64,000 nucleotides of DNA from Terrisporobacter othiniensis (GTDB lineage Bacteria; Bacillota; Clostridia; Peptostreptococcales; Peptostreptococcaceae), in assembly GCF_000808015.1 (NCBI RefSeq), contig NZ_JWHR01000038.1, forward strand, positions 1 through 64,000, written 5' to 3'. A program made the position numbers and the translations under genes. Shown one piece after another: positions 26,338-35,592 of the stretch (positions are counted from its first letter, which is position 1; each line of letters starts with the position of its first letter). Under the pieces are notes generated by a model. That model ran no database searches. It worked only from the letters and a program-made list of their open reading frames with translations, and was not told where the DNA came from.

Positions 26338-28002
26338 ATGAGACGATTAAATTTAACTATAGAAAATGAAAAAAAAATATTTTTGATAGAGGATAATTCA
26401 CCAGGTATAAGATTGCAAGATATTGCTTATGAAATAGAGGATAATTATGACGGATATATTGCCTTAGCATCTATAAATAATAAATTACAGGAATTAACAA
26501 ATTTTGTATCTGATGATTGTACTATTAAATTTTTAGATACTAATAATAGTGATGGACATAGAGTATATTCAAGATCTTTAACGCTTATTTTCATAATGGC
26601 ATGTGAAGAACTTTATGAAAATTGTAAAGTTAGTATAGAACACTCTCTATCTAATGGTTTATATTGTGAGGTTCATACAGATAAAATACTGAATGAAGAA
26701 GATAAAAATGATATTAAATTAAAAATGCAAGAAATTATTGATTCAGACTATGAAATTGAAAAAACAATTGTAACTAAAAATGAAGCTATCGATTTTTTCA
26801 ATAAGCATAACATGAGGAATAAAGCTGAATTATTAAAATATAAAGAACATGATGATATAAAGATTTATAAATGTAATAATCATGTTGATCATTTTTATGG
26901 GCATATGCTGCCATCTACAGGATACTTAAAAACATTTGATATATTAAAGTATGAAGGTGGGTTTATATTACTTGGACCTAGAGAAGATGATAAATCTAAA
27001 GTTAGAGAGTTTGTTTCTCAGCCTAAGTTATCTAACATTTATTTGGAAATGGAAAAGTGGTCTACATTGATGGGGGTAGATACAGTATTATCTTTAAATA
27101 AAGTAATAGAAAATGGATCATATGGAGAGTTGATACGAATAGTAGAAGCTTTACAAGAAAAAAAACTAGGACAAATAGCAGATATAATTAAGCAAGAAAA
27201 TAAAAGAATAATATTAATCGCAGCACCTTCATCATCTGGGAAAACTAGTTTTGCCCATAGATTATCCGTACACCTAAAAGTAAATAATTTACAACCTATA
27301 TCAATTTCCTTAGATGACTATTTTGTAGACAGGGAAAAAACGCCTTTAGATGAGTTTGGTAATTATGATTTTGAATCAATTTATGCAATAGATTTAAATA
27401 GATTTAATAAGGACTTAAGTGATTTATTAGAAGGAAAAGAAGTAATTATTCCAAAATTTAATTTTAAATCAGGAAAAAGTGAAGAAGGTAAAAAGCTTAA
27501 AATAGAAAAAAACCAACCAATAATATTAGAAGGTATTCATGGATTAAATCCAATTTTAACATCTTCAATACCAGATAAGGAGAAGTTTAAAATTTATCTT
27601 AGTGTTTTAACTCAATTAAATTTAGATGAGCATAATAGGATACCTACTACAGATTTACGGTTAATAAGACGTATTGTAAGAGATAATCAGTTTAGAGGAC
27701 ATGATGCTACAAGAACTATACTAACTTGGGATTCTGTAAGAAGAGGAGAAAAGCAAAATATATTTCCTTATCAAGAGGAAGCTGATGTGATTTTTAACTC
27801 ATCATGTGTGTATGAATTAGCTATCTTAAAGTCTTATGTGAAGCCTTTATTAGAAAGTATAGACTCAACTAGTAAAGCTTATAGTGAAGCGAACCGATTA
27901 TTAAAATTTCTTCAATATTTTGTAGAACTTAAAGATATATCAGATTTACCACCTACATCAATAATTAGAGAGTTTATAGGTGGAAGTAAAATAGTAGATT
28001 AA
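26338..28002 (+). CDS. Nucleoside (uridine-type) kinase with ThrRS-like N-terminal domains
   Basis: Cytosolic P-loop kinase of the uridine kinase/phosphoribulokinase family fused to TGS and threonyl-tRNA-synthetase editing-like (SAD) domains. Residues about 1-65 resemble TGS and about 70-230 the SAD domain, with H-V-D-H at 182-185 and G-H at 188-189. The P-loop is P-S-S-S-G-K-T-S at 297-304 and the kinase part contains S-L-D-D-Y-F-V-D and E-G-I-H-G-L-N-P. ATG follows AAAGGGG. This architecture is common in clostridia and Thermotoga-like bacteria; the phosphate acceptor is probably uridine/cytidine or another nucleoside, not proven. What the synthetase-like part senses is unknown. It ends in a strong terminator. 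Confidence 0.88.
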   Translation: MRRLNLTIENEKKIFLIEDNSPGIRLQDIAYEIEDNYDGYIALASINNKLQELTNFVSDDCTIKFLDTNNSDGHRVYSRSLTLIFIMACEELYENCKVSIEHSLSNGLYCEVHTDKILNEEDKNDIKLKMQEIIDSDYEIEKTIVTKNEAIDFFNKHNMRNKAELLKYKEHDDIKIYKCNNHVDHFYGHMLPSTGYLKTFDILKYEGGFILLGPREDDKSKVREFVSQPKLSNIYLEMEKWSTLMGVDTVLSLNKVIENGSYGELIRIVEALQEKKLGQIADIIKQENKRIILIAAPSSSGKTSFAHRLSVHLKVNNLQPISISLDDYFVDREKTPLDEFGNYDFESIYAIDLNRFNKDLSDLLEGKEVIIPKFNFKSGKSEEGKKLKIEKNQPIILEGIHGLNPILTSSIPDKEKFKIYLSVLTQLNLDEHNRIPTTDLRLIRRIVRDNQFRGHDATRTILTWDSVRRGEKQNIFPYQEEADVIFNSSCVYELAILKSYVKPLLESIDSTSKAYSEANRLLKFLQYFVELKDISDLPPTSIIREFIGGSKIVD

Positions 28003-28026
28003 ACGAACTTTATTGTTCGTTTTTTA
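28001..28026 (+). terminator. Terminator after the nucleoside kinase
   Basis: AAACGAAC and GTTCGTTT pair around TTTATT and run into a T tract; the stem overlaps the last bases of the stop codon. Confidence 0.88.
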
Positions 28027-28238
28027 TTTTTATAATATTAAATATAATTTTTAAAATATTATAATATGTTTTCGGATTTTCGGTTAATTAACTTATTATA
28101 TAATATGCAAAATGTACATTGATCTAACAAAAAATAAGGTATATTATGACAAAAAACATGTTAATTTAAATATTCATAGCAAATCGAAGGAAAAATTATA
28201 AAAATAAGAAAAAAATAAGTTTAATTATGTAGAAGCTT

Positions 28239-28267
28239 TTGACAATTATATATACTTAATATATAAT
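28239..28267 (+). promoter_or_regulatory. Consensus sigma-A promoter
   Basis: Exact TTGACA (28239-28244) and exact TATAAT (28262-28267) with a 17-base spacer, 39 bases before the winged-helix regulator start. The rest of 28027-28306 is AT-rich with no gene. Confidence 0.88.
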
Positions 28268-28306
28268 GAGATTATATTAAATAAAAATGTTTTAGGGGTG
28301 GAATAT

Positions 28307-28864
28307 ATGAAAGATGTATTAGTATTGAGAGATTTAGATTGTATAAAAGCGATTGCTCATCCTCGTAGGGTAGATATTTTGAAAACGTTTGATAAGGAGC
28401 CTTTATCAGCGAAACAGTTATCAGAAATATTAGATGAGCCACATGCAAAAATTAACTATCATATCAAAACGCTTTATAATGTGGGGATTTTAGAATTAGT
28501 TGAAGAAAAGATTAAATCAGGGATTGTAGAGAAATATTACTACCCAACTGCAAATAATATAGTTATTAGTAGAAAAATAATAGATTATACTTTAGAGCAA
28601 GAAATAGATGCAGACTTTGTATCTATATCAGATTTTGAAGATACTATAGAATCTTTCTATGATGCAGCTGAAGCAGGGGATTTAAATGGGGATAGTATCT
28701 TAGAATATGATAATGTATTATTAACAGATGGAGAAATATCTGAATTGAGAAGTGCTCTTAAAGTGAAGGTTGATGAAATTATTGCTAAAAGAGAACATAG
28801 TGACAGAGAAAATGAAAAGAAGCATGATATAGTAATGTTCGCAATTCCTTCACAAACTAAATAA
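28307..28864 (+). CDS. Winged-helix (ArsR-like) transcriptional regulator
   Basis: DNA-binding protein of 185 aa. Residues about 8-75 form a winged helix: I-A-H-P-R-R-V-D-I-L-K-T-F, the recognition region A-K-I-N-Y-H-I-K-T-L-Y-N-V-G-I-L, and a K-Y-Y-Y-P wing. The remaining 110 residues are acidic and helical and probably serve dimerisation or ligand binding; I do not recognise a named domain. AGGGGTGG with ATG at 28307 fixes the start, rather than the GTG at 28298 within the site. It has a full-consensus promoter and its own terminator, so it is a single-gene unit expressed strongly in vegetative cells. Targets are unknown. Confidence 0.85.
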   Translation: MKDVLVLRDLDCIKAIAHPRRVDILKTFDKEPLSAKQLSEILDEPHAKINYHIKTLYNVGILELVEEKIKSGIVEKYYYPTANNIVISRKIIDYTLEQEIDADFVSISDFEDTIESFYDAAEAGDLNGDSILEYDNVLLTDGEISELRSALKVKVDEIIAKREHSDRENEKKHDIVMFAIPSQTK

Positions 28865-28876
28865 TTAGAATATAAG

Positions 28877-28904
28877 AAGTATCAACATATGTTGATACTT
28901 TTTT
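28877..28904 (+). terminator. Terminator after the winged-helix regulator
   Basis: AAGTATCAAC and GTTGATACTT pair around ATAT and continue into T residues. Confidence 0.9.
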
Positions 28905-29008
28905 AATTTTAAAGGAAATTATACTAATAAATATATATATGATAATGATAGTTTATATGAAAATAATATAGTATATATATTAGATATTATAATAAGGAGG
29001 ATATTAAG

Positions 29009-30013
29009 TTGATAAATCTTGGAAGTACAGAGATAAAAATAAAAAGAGTTGGATTTGGGGGAATACCTATACAGAGAATTACTCAAGATGATACAAATAA
29101 AGTTATTGATGAATTGATAAATCAAGGGATTAATTTTATTGATACAGCAAGAGGATATACTGTTAGTGAAGAATATATAGGGAATTCTATAGAAGGAAGA
29201 AGAGAGAAATTTTATATTGCAACTAAGAGTATGTCAAGAAGTTATGAAGATATGAAAAGAGATATAGATATAAGTTTAAAAAATCTTAAGACTAATTATA
29301 TAGACTTATATCAAATACATAATCTTAAAATAGAGGAATATAGTAAAATATTTGATGATAATAAAGCATATAGAGCTTTATTAGAAGCCAAAGAAGAAGG
29401 AAAAATAAGATATATTGGAATAACTAGTCACAGTTTAGGAACTATAGAAAAAGCTGTAGAAGATAATAAATTTGCTACGATACAATTTCCATATAATATT
29501 GTTGAAGATCAAGCTGATGAAGTTTTTAGAAAAGCACATGAAAAAGGAATAGGAACAATTACTATGAAGCCTTTAGCTGGAGGAGCTATAGATGATGGGC
29601 CTTTGGCAATAAAATACATATTATCAAAAGATTATATTGATGTAGCTATTCCTGGAATGAATACAGTTGAGCAAGTGAAAGAAAATGTTTCGGTTATAAA
29701 TAAGATAGAATTAACTGAAGAAGATAATTTAAAAATTGAAAAAATTAGAAAAGAACTAAGTGGGAACTTTTGTAGAAGATGCGAATATTGCCTTCCATGT
29801 CCTAAGAATGTAAATATACCGCAGAACTTTTTATTAGAAGGATATTATACAAGATATAACTTGAAAGAATGGGCATTGGAAAGATATGAATCATTAGGTG
29901 ATAGTAAAGCTAGTGAATGTGTAGAATGCGGGCTTTGTGAAGAAAAATGTCCTTACAATTTGCCAATTAGAAATATGCTTAAAAATGTATGTGACAAATT
30001 AGAAAATAAATAG
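29009..30013 (+). CDS. Aldo/keto reductase with C-terminal 4Fe-4S domain
   Basis: NAD(P)H-dependent oxidoreductase of the aldo/keto reductase superfamily with a ferredoxin-like tail (334 aa). The barrel carries the catalytic Asp and Tyr in F-I-D-T-A-R-G-Y (about 45-52), Lys in A-T-K-S and His in Y-Q-I-H. The C-terminus has Cys clusters C-R-R-C-E-Y-C-L-P-C-P and C-V-E-C-G-L-C-E-E-K-C-P, so it can accept or deliver electrons through iron-sulfur centres. Start TTG at 29009 lies 8 bases after AAGGAGG. This fused type is widespread in anaerobes; the substrate is unknown. Single gene with terminator shared by the convergent glsA. Confidence 0.9.
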   Translation: MINLGSTEIKIKRVGFGGIPIQRITQDDTNKVIDELINQGINFIDTARGYTVSEEYIGNSIEGRREKFYIATKSMSRSYEDMKRDIDISLKNLKTNYIDLYQIHNLKIEEYSKIFDDNKAYRALLEAKEEGKIRYIGITSHSLGTIEKAVEDNKFATIQFPYNIVEDQADEVFRKAHEKGIGTITMKPLAGGAIDDGPLAIKYILSKDYIDVAIPGMNTVEQVKENVSVINKIELTEEDNLKIEKIRKELSGNFCRRCEYCLPCPKNVNIPQNFLLEGYYTRYNLKEWALERYESLGDSKASECVECGLCEEKCPYNLPIRNMLKNVCDKLENK

Positions 30014-30021
30014 ATTAATAT

Positions 30022-30063
30022 AAAAAGGCAGCAATTACATCTTAGATGTTTTGCTGCTTTTAT
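30022..30063. terminator. Terminator between the aldo/keto reductase and glsA
   Basis: A GCAGCAA/TTGCTGC stem with A-rich left and T-rich right flanks lies between the converging stops and could serve both strands. Confidence 0.75.
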
Positions 30064-30981
30064 TTAGAATATATTTAATTCTAGTCTTTTTGAGAGATCT
30101 TCAAGGACTTTTAATCCACCAATACTATTGCCTTTTTTGTCTAAGGCGGGTCCAAATACACCGATACCCATTCTTCTTGGTACAGATGCCATTATTCCGC
30201 CACCTACACCTGATTTAGCTGGGACACCAACTTTAAGAGCAAATTCGCCAGAGGCATCATACATACCACAAGTGACCATAAATGTTTTTACCATTCTAGA
30301 TATAGTTTCACTAATTACACGCTCACCAGTTTCTATATCTATGCCATAGTTTGCAAATAGTAAGCCTATTCTAGCTAAGTCTACTACATCTACCTCAATA
30401 GAGCATTGTTTGAAATATAAATCTAGTGTTTCTTCAACATTTCCTTCTATAAAACCGTCATTTTTTAATAAATAACCCATAGCTCTATTTCTATCACCTG
30501 TTAATTTTTCAGATTTATAAACAGATTGATTTATTTGAAGAGTATCGTTTTTAGCAAGTTTTCTAAAAAATGCTAACATCCTTTCTTCTTTTTCTTGTAG
30601 ATTTTTTCCTTTAATTAGAGAAGTAGTTACTATTGCACCAGCATTTATCATTGGATTACAAGGTTTTTTAGTATCATTAGTTTCTAATTTCATTATAGAG
30701 TTAAAAGGATCTCCACTGGGTTCCATACCCACCTTAGAAAAAACATAGTCCCATTCATTGTCCATTAATGCCATAGCTAAGATTATGGTTTTAGATATAC
30801 TTTGAATAGTAAACTTTTTACTATAATCACCAGCACAGTAAATGTTATTATCTTTATCGATTACACATATGCCTAAGTCATCACTAATAGCTTTTTTTAA
30901 TTCGGGAATATAACTAGCGACTTTTCCGTTAGCGGTATGTTTTTTATTTGATAAAATTATATCATTTAATAAATTTTCCAT
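30064..30981 (-). CDS. glsA: Glutaminase
   Basis: Serine-dependent glutaminase (305 aa) that deamidates glutamine to glutamate and ammonia, with a beta-lactamase-like fold. The catalytic S61-x-x-K64 is in Q-S-I-S-K-T, and the family segments N-P-M-I-N-A-G-A-I and G-V-P-A-K-S-G-V-G-G-G are present. The start is the ATG at 30981, 8 bases after GGAGGA; the upstream in-frame ATG (30999) overlaps the ribosome site. A RusA-family gene lies 102 bases upstream on the same strand. No glutamine transporter or acid-resistance partner is nearby. Confidence 0.93.
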   Translation of the reverse strand: MENLLNDIILSNKKHTANGKVASYIPELKKAISDDLGICVIDKDNNIYCAGDYSKKFTIQSISKTIILAMALMDNEWDYVFSKVGMEPSGDPFNSIMKLETNDTKKPCNPMINAGAIVTTSLIKGKNLQEKEERMLAFFRKLAKNDTLQINQSVYKSEKLTGDRNRAMGYLLKNDGFIEGNVEETLDLYFKQCSIEVDVVDLARIGLLFANYGIDIETGERVISETISRMVKTFMVTCGMYDASGEFALKVGVPAKSGVGGGIMASVPRRMGIGVFGPALDKKGNSIGGLKVLEDLSKRLELNIF

Positions 30982-31083
30982 ACTAAGAATCCTCCACATA
31001 TTTATATTTGTTAATAATTATAAAATTACATTTGAAAGTATAAAATGGTTGTTAATTTTTATATGTCTGGTTATAAAATAATA

Positions 31084-31488
31084 TTATTTTGAAATAATAT
31101 CGTATGTAACATTATACTTTGAAACAGGATAAAGTTCAATTTCAACTCTTGGATTTTCTTTATCAATATAATCAAATAATAATACAGGTTTTAATTGTTT
31201 ATCATTTTTTATAATACCGCTTTTTTCTATTCCATCACAAATACTTTTTGGATAGTTATGTAGGTCACCCATTCTTTTATTAGGGAAGTATAACTTCATA
31301 ACTGTTATTAAGTCTTCTTCTATAACTTCACCTTGATATTGTGTATTTATATATCCGGCTATCATATTTTCATAAGCTACGTATTTAGAATATTTCCCTG
31401 TTGATGGCATCCAAGCTTGACCATGAACGTTATGCAGTTTAAAATTAGACTTACTAATAGGTCTTCCTGGTATTGTTAGTTTAATCAA
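31084..31488 (-). CDS. RusA-family Holliday-junction resolvase-like nuclease
   Basis: Small nuclease (134 aa) of the RusA family, whose members resolve Holliday junctions and are mostly phage or prophage proteins. The hallmark D-L-D-N-x-x-K is recognisable as D-L-H-N-Y-P-K (about residues 76-82), followed by S-I-C-D-G-I and I-K-N-D-K-Q. The second metal-binding Asp is replaced by His here, so activity is uncertain or differently tuned. TTG start with an AAGGAAG site. It is divergent from queG (63 bases apart). No phage genes surround it, so it appears to be a resident chromosomal gene or an old phage remnant. Confidence 0.75.
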   Translation of the reverse strand: MIKLTIPGRPISKSNFKLHNVHGQAWMPSTGKYSKYVAYENMIAGYINTQYQGEVIEEDLITVMKLYFPNKRMGDLHNYPKSICDGIEKSGIIKNDKQLKPVLLFDYIDKENPRVEIELYPVSKYNVTYDIISK

Positions 31489-31551
31489 ATTATCACTTCC
31501 TTATCATTAGTTTATTATAAAACTAAAGAGGATTTAAAGAAAGGATATTTT

Positions 31552-32460
31552 ATGAATAAAGAAGAAATTAAAGAACTTTTTAAAAATAAAGGATTAGATG
31601 CAATTGGAATTGCATCTGTTGGTCCATATTATGAATTAAAAGAAATATTAGAAGAAAAGGTTAATAAAGGTCTTGTAACAGGCATGGAAGAACCTGATAT
31701 AGAAAAAAGAATAAATCCAAAATTAATAATGGAGGATGCAGCATCAATTATAGTATGTGCATTTCCTTATCATATAGAACAAGAGAATGAATCGAATATA
31801 TCTAAATATTGTTATGGGCTAGATTATCATTTAGTAATAAAGGAAAAATTAAATAATTTATGTGAGGAAATAAAAGAAGTAGATGAAAGCTTTAATTATA
31901 AAATATTTGCTGATAATGGACCATTAGTAGATAGATATTTGGCTTATTTAGCTGGTATTGGATATTATGGAATTAATAATAATCTTATTACAGATAAATA
32001 TGGTTCTTATGTGTTTATTGGATATATAGTAAATAATTATGACTTAGAACCAGATAATCCTACAAGTAAAACATGTATAAAGTGTAACAAATGTGTAAAA
32101 TATTGTCCGGGAAATGCCTTAGAGGGAAATTACAAAATGGATCCTAAAAAATGTGTTTCATTTATAACTCAAAAGAAAGAAGAGCTTACATCAGAAGAAG
32201 TAGAAAAAATGAAAAAGAATAAATCTATATTTGGATGTGATATATGTCAGCAAGTTTGTCCTCATAATAAAGATATATGTGAGACTAATATTAAAGAATT
32301 TAACACTAATTTAATAACAACTTTAAGTGAAGAAGAGATTAATAACATTTCAAATAAAGAGTTTAAACGAAGATATAAGGATAGAGCCTTTAGTTGGAGA
32401 GGTAGAAATATTATAAAAAGAAATATAGATATATTAAAAGAAAAGTCTATGAAGAGGTAA
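31552..32460 (+). CDS. queG: Epoxyqueuosine reductase QueG
   Basis: Reduces epoxyqueuosine to queuosine, the last step of queuosine synthesis in tRNA, using cobalamin and two 4Fe-4S clusters (302 aa). The cobalamin-binding N-terminal part (G-I-A-S-V-G-P region; V-C-A-F-P-Y) precedes the clusters C-I-K-C-N-K-C-V-K-Y-C-P and C-D-I-C-Q-Q-V-C-P-H-N. It lacks the C-terminal HEAT-like extension of longer homologues, as many Firmicutes versions do. ATG follows AAAGGAT. The stop codon lies in the loop of its terminator. Confidence 0.92.
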   Translation: MNKEEIKELFKNKGLDAIGIASVGPYYELKEILEEKVNKGLVTGMEEPDIEKRINPKLIMEDAASIIVCAFPYHIEQENESNISKYCYGLDYHLVIKEKLNNLCEEIKEVDESFNYKIFADNGPLVDRYLAYLAGIGYYGINNNLITDKYGSYVFIGYIVNNYDLEPDNPTSKTCIKCNKCVKYCPGNALEGNYKMDPKKCVSFITQKKEELTSEEVEKMKKNKSIFGCDICQQVCPHNKDICETNIKEFNTNLITTLSEEEINNISNKEFKRRYKDRAFSWRGRNIIKRNIDILKEKSMKR

Positions 32461-32475
32461 ATCATAGGCTTTTTA
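32441..32475 (+). terminator. Terminator overlapping the end of queG
   Basis: AAAAGTCTATGA inside the last codons of queG pairs with TCATAGGCTTTTT after the stop; the loop contains the TAA. Confidence 0.8.
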
Positions 32476-32589
32476 TTTTTGAAAAAAATTATTAAGTCAA
32501 ATTAAAGAAACATAATACATATAATTTATTAAGTTTATAACAGGATATAATTTTAGTTCATATAAATAGGGGATAGAAAGGGGATTAAT

Positions 32590-34821
32590 ATGCAAAAATT
32601 TAATAATACATCTGAAATAGAACCTTTAAAAGATTTTTTAGGTCAAGACAGAGCAGTAACGGCTATGGAACTAGGTTTAAAAATAGATAATTCTGCTTAC
32701 AACATATATGTAGCAGGTGACCCTGGAACAGGAAAAAGTACTTATACAATGAAAGTTTTAGAAGGGTACTCAAAGAAAAAAAATAATCATAAGGATTGGT
32801 GCTACGTATATAATTTTGATAATCCAAGAGAACCTATTGTAATAAGTTTAGAAAGAGGAATGGGGAAAATATTTAAAGATGATATAGAAGAAATGATAGA
32901 TAAACTATTTGAAGAAATAAAGGAAGCTTTTGATAGTGAAGAATATGAGATAAATAAAAATACATTATTAGAGCAGTATGAGATGCAAAAAGAAGATTTA
33001 ATTAAGCAGATAAAAACTTATGGAGAAGAAAAAGGATTTAAGCTTAAAAGTAGTAAAGTAGGAATGGTGTTTGTTCCACTAAATGAAAATTTTGAGGATG
33101 AAGTATCCTCAGAAGAGTTCTTTAAAATTAAAAAAGAATTAGAAAATATGGCAATAAAGGTAGTTTATCAGATAAGAGAAATTGAGGAAAATATAAAAAC
33201 TATAATGATTGAGATAGAAGATGAAGTAGGTAAAATAGTTGTAGATCCACATATTGAGGAGTTAAAAGAGAAATATAAATCTTATGATAAAATTGTAGAT
33301 TATATTGATAAAATAAGAGAAGATATACTTAAAAATTTAGAATTATTTTACTTAGATGATGATGAAATTAGAGAGTACTATAATAAGGATTGTTTTTTAA
33401 AATATGTAGTTAATTTGTTTGTAGATAATCAAAATAATAAGCATGCACCTATTATTGTTGAATCTAATCCAAGTCCATCAAATTTGTTTGGTAAGGTTGA
33501 GTATGATTATAATAGTGGGAATATAAAAACTGACTTTACAAAAGTTTTTTCAGGTTCTTTACAAAAAGCAAATGGTGGGTATTTAGTTCTATATGCACAA
33601 CAACTTTTAGCTTACCCGCTATCATGGGAGCTTTTAAAAAGGACTATACAGTCACAAAAAATTCCAATGGAGACGAAAGTATCAATAGAGCCAGAAGAAA
33701 TACCATTAAATGTTAAGATCATACTAATTGGAAGTAACTATATTTATGATGTGCTTTACAGATATGATAATGAATTTAGCAAATGCTTTAAGATATTTGT
33801 AGATTTTGATAATGAAATGAATAGAAACGAGGTTACAGAATATGGCATGGCTCAATTTATAGCATTTCAATGTGAAAAAAATAAGTTTAAGCATTTTACT
33901 TATGAGGCTGTAGAGGATATCATAAAACATAGCACTAGATTAGTAGGAAGTAAGAAAAAATTATCAACAGATTTTAATAAATTATTAGAAGTAATAACAG
34001 AGGCAGATATCTTTGCAAAATTAGAAGATAAAGAGTTTGTGGAAAAAGAGCATGTCAGAATAGCTATACTGGAAAGACGTAAGCGTTTGAATAAAATAGA
34101 AAATAAAATGGATGAATTTATTGAAGATAATACAATAATGATTGATACTGAAGGTAGTAGAGTTGGAATCATAAACGGACTATCAGTTCTTGGTATGGGA
34201 GAATACTCTTTTGGAAGACCATCGAGAATTAGTGTAACAACTAGTATGGGAAGTAAAGGAATAGTAAATATAGAGAGAGAAGTAAAAATGAGTGGACCTA
34301 TACACAGCAAAGGTGTACTTATTTTGCAAGGATATTTAACGGAGCATTTTGCACAGGAATATCCTTTATCAATGAATGCGTATATTTGTTTCGAGCAAAA
34401 CTATGGTGGTATAGATGGAGATAGCGCTACTTTAGCAGAATTATGTGCCTTGCTATCTTCATTAAGTGAAGTACCTATAAAACAAAATATAGCAGTGACA
34501 GGATCCTTAAATCAAAAAGGAGATATACAAGTTGTTGGAGGCATAACAGAAAAAATAGAAGGATTTTATAACGTGTGCAAGAAAAGAGGATTCAAAGATC
34601 AGGTTTATGGTGTGATTCTGCCAAAAGATAATATGGATAATTTAATACTTTCAGATGAAATGGAAAAAACAATAAAAGATGGAAACTTTAAAATTTATCC
34701 TGTGGGCAAAATAGAAGAGAGTATAGAAATTCTAATGGATAAAATGTTTGAAGATATTAAAATCTTGGTAAAAGAAAAATTAGATACTTATAATAAGTCA
34801 AGAGAATCAAAAAAGGAATAA
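32590..34821 (+). CDS. Lon-like ATP-dependent protease (AAA_32/S16)
   Basis: AAA+ serine protease (743 aa) of the Lon-related group without the standard N-terminal Lon domain. Walker A is G-D-P-G-T-G-K-S at 43-50. A long helical insert (about 110-300) follows, then the AAA lid and the S16 domain. The catalytic dyad is S612 (D-G-D-S-A) and K655 (T-E-K-I); their 43-residue spacing equals that of Lon. ATG follows GAAAGGGG. Family members act in protein quality control; some are linked to sporulation or heat stress. The monocistronic unit ends at a hairpin terminator. Substrates are unknown. Confidence 0.92.
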   Translation: MQKFNNTSEIEPLKDFLGQDRAVTAMELGLKIDNSAYNIYVAGDPGTGKSTYTMKVLEGYSKKKNNHKDWCYVYNFDNPREPIVISLERGMGKIFKDDIEEMIDKLFEEIKEAFDSEEYEINKNTLLEQYEMQKEDLIKQIKTYGEEKGFKLKSSKVGMVFVPLNENFEDEVSSEEFFKIKKELENMAIKVVYQIREIEENIKTIMIEIEDEVGKIVVDPHIEELKEKYKSYDKIVDYIDKIREDILKNLELFYLDDDEIREYYNKDCFLKYVVNLFVDNQNNKHAPIIVESNPSPSNLFGKVEYDYNSGNIKTDFTKVFSGSLQKANGGYLVLYAQQLLAYPLSWELLKRTIQSQKIPMETKVSIEPEEIPLNVKIILIGSNYIYDVLYRYDNEFSKCFKIFVDFDNEMNRNEVTEYGMAQFIAFQCEKNKFKHFTYEAVEDIIKHSTRLVGSKKKLSTDFNKLLEVITEADIFAKLEDKEFVEKEHVRIAILERRKRLNKIENKMDEFIEDNTIMIDTEGSRVGIINGLSVLGMGEYSFGRPSRISVTTSMGSKGIVNIEREVKMSGPIHSKGVLILQGYLTEHFAQEYPLSMNAYICFEQNYGGIDGDSATLAELCALLSSLSEVPIKQNIAVTGSLNQKGDIQVVGGITEKIEGFYNVCKKRGFKDQVYGVILPKDNMDNLILSDEMEKTIKDGNFKIYPVGKIEESIEILMDKMFEDIKILVKEKLDTYNKSRESKKE

Positions 34822-34833
34822 AAATTGATATAA

Positions 34834-34869
34834 TAAAAAGCAAGAACTTATTAAGTTTTTGCTTTTTTA
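34834..34869 (+). terminator. Terminator after the Lon-like protease
   Basis: AAAAAGCAAGAACTT pairs with AAGTTTTTGCTTTTT around ATT with one mismatch, then T residues. Confidence 0.88.
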
Positions 34870-34965
34870 ATACAAAAAACCAAAAAATTGAGAATTATTA
34901 CTTTGTTATAGATTGACTAAATTGATAGATAATAAAAGTAAAAGATAAATTAAGGGGGAAAATAA

Positions 34966-35592
34966 ATGAAAGATGTAAATAAAATTTTAGACAAGCTAGA
35001 GGAACTTTATCCAGATGCTCATTGTGAATTAGAGTATACTACAGCTTTTGAGCTATTAATAGCTACTATATTGTCTGCACAGTGTACAGATGTTAGAGTT
35101 AATATGGTAACAAGAGAGTTGTTTAAGAAATACAATAAGCCTGAGGATTTTGCAAGCTTACCTGAAGAAGAAATAATGGAAGAAATAAAAACTTGCGGTC
35201 TTTATAAAAGTAAAGGTAAAAAGATTAAGGCCACATCAGAAATGATATGTAGAGATTACAATGGTGAAGTTCCAGATACTTTAGAAGAGTTAACAAAACT
35301 TCCTGGTGTTGGAAGAAAAACAGCAGATGTAGTACTAAGTAATGCATTTAACAAGGATGCAATAGCAGTAGATACACATGTTTTTAGAGTTGCAAATAGA
35401 ATAGGTATTGTTAATACCAAAACTCCAGAAAAAACTGAGTTTGCTCTTATGGATGTTATACCAAAACACAGGTGGTCTCATTCTCACCATGTATTAATAT
35501 TTCATGGAAGAAGAATGTGTAAGGCAAGAAAACCAGAGTGCGAGTTATGCCCAATAAAAGGTGATTGTGATTTTTATAAAGGAAAGGAATGA
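34966..35592 (+). CDS. nth: Endonuclease III
   Basis: Bifunctional DNA glycosylase/AP lyase of base-excision repair that removes oxidised pyrimidines (208 aa). The helix-hairpin-helix L-P-G-V-G-R-K-T-A contains the catalytic Lys, followed by the Asp of V-D-T-H-V-F-R-V. The C-terminal 4Fe-4S loop has Cys residues in C-K-A-R-K-P-E-C-E-L-C-P and a final C. ATG follows AAGGGGGA. Its stop overlaps the next start codon (ATGA), indicating translational coupling. Confidence 0.95.
   Translation: MKDVNKILDKLEELYPDAHCELEYTTAFELLIATILSAQCTDVRVNMVTRELFKKYNKPEDFASLPEEEIMEEIKTCGLYKSKGKKIKATSEMICRDYNGEVPDTLEELTKLPGVGRKTADVVLSNAFNKDAIAVDTHVFRVANRIGIVNTKTPEKTEFALMDVIPKHRWSHSHHVLIFHGRRMCKARKPECELCPIKGDCDFYKGKE

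Noticed and set aside
33900-34310. Minus-strand open frame of 136 codons inside the Lon-like gene
   Set aside because: Antisense shadow of a strongly supported coding region; hydrophobic composition is what antisense of charged codons gives.
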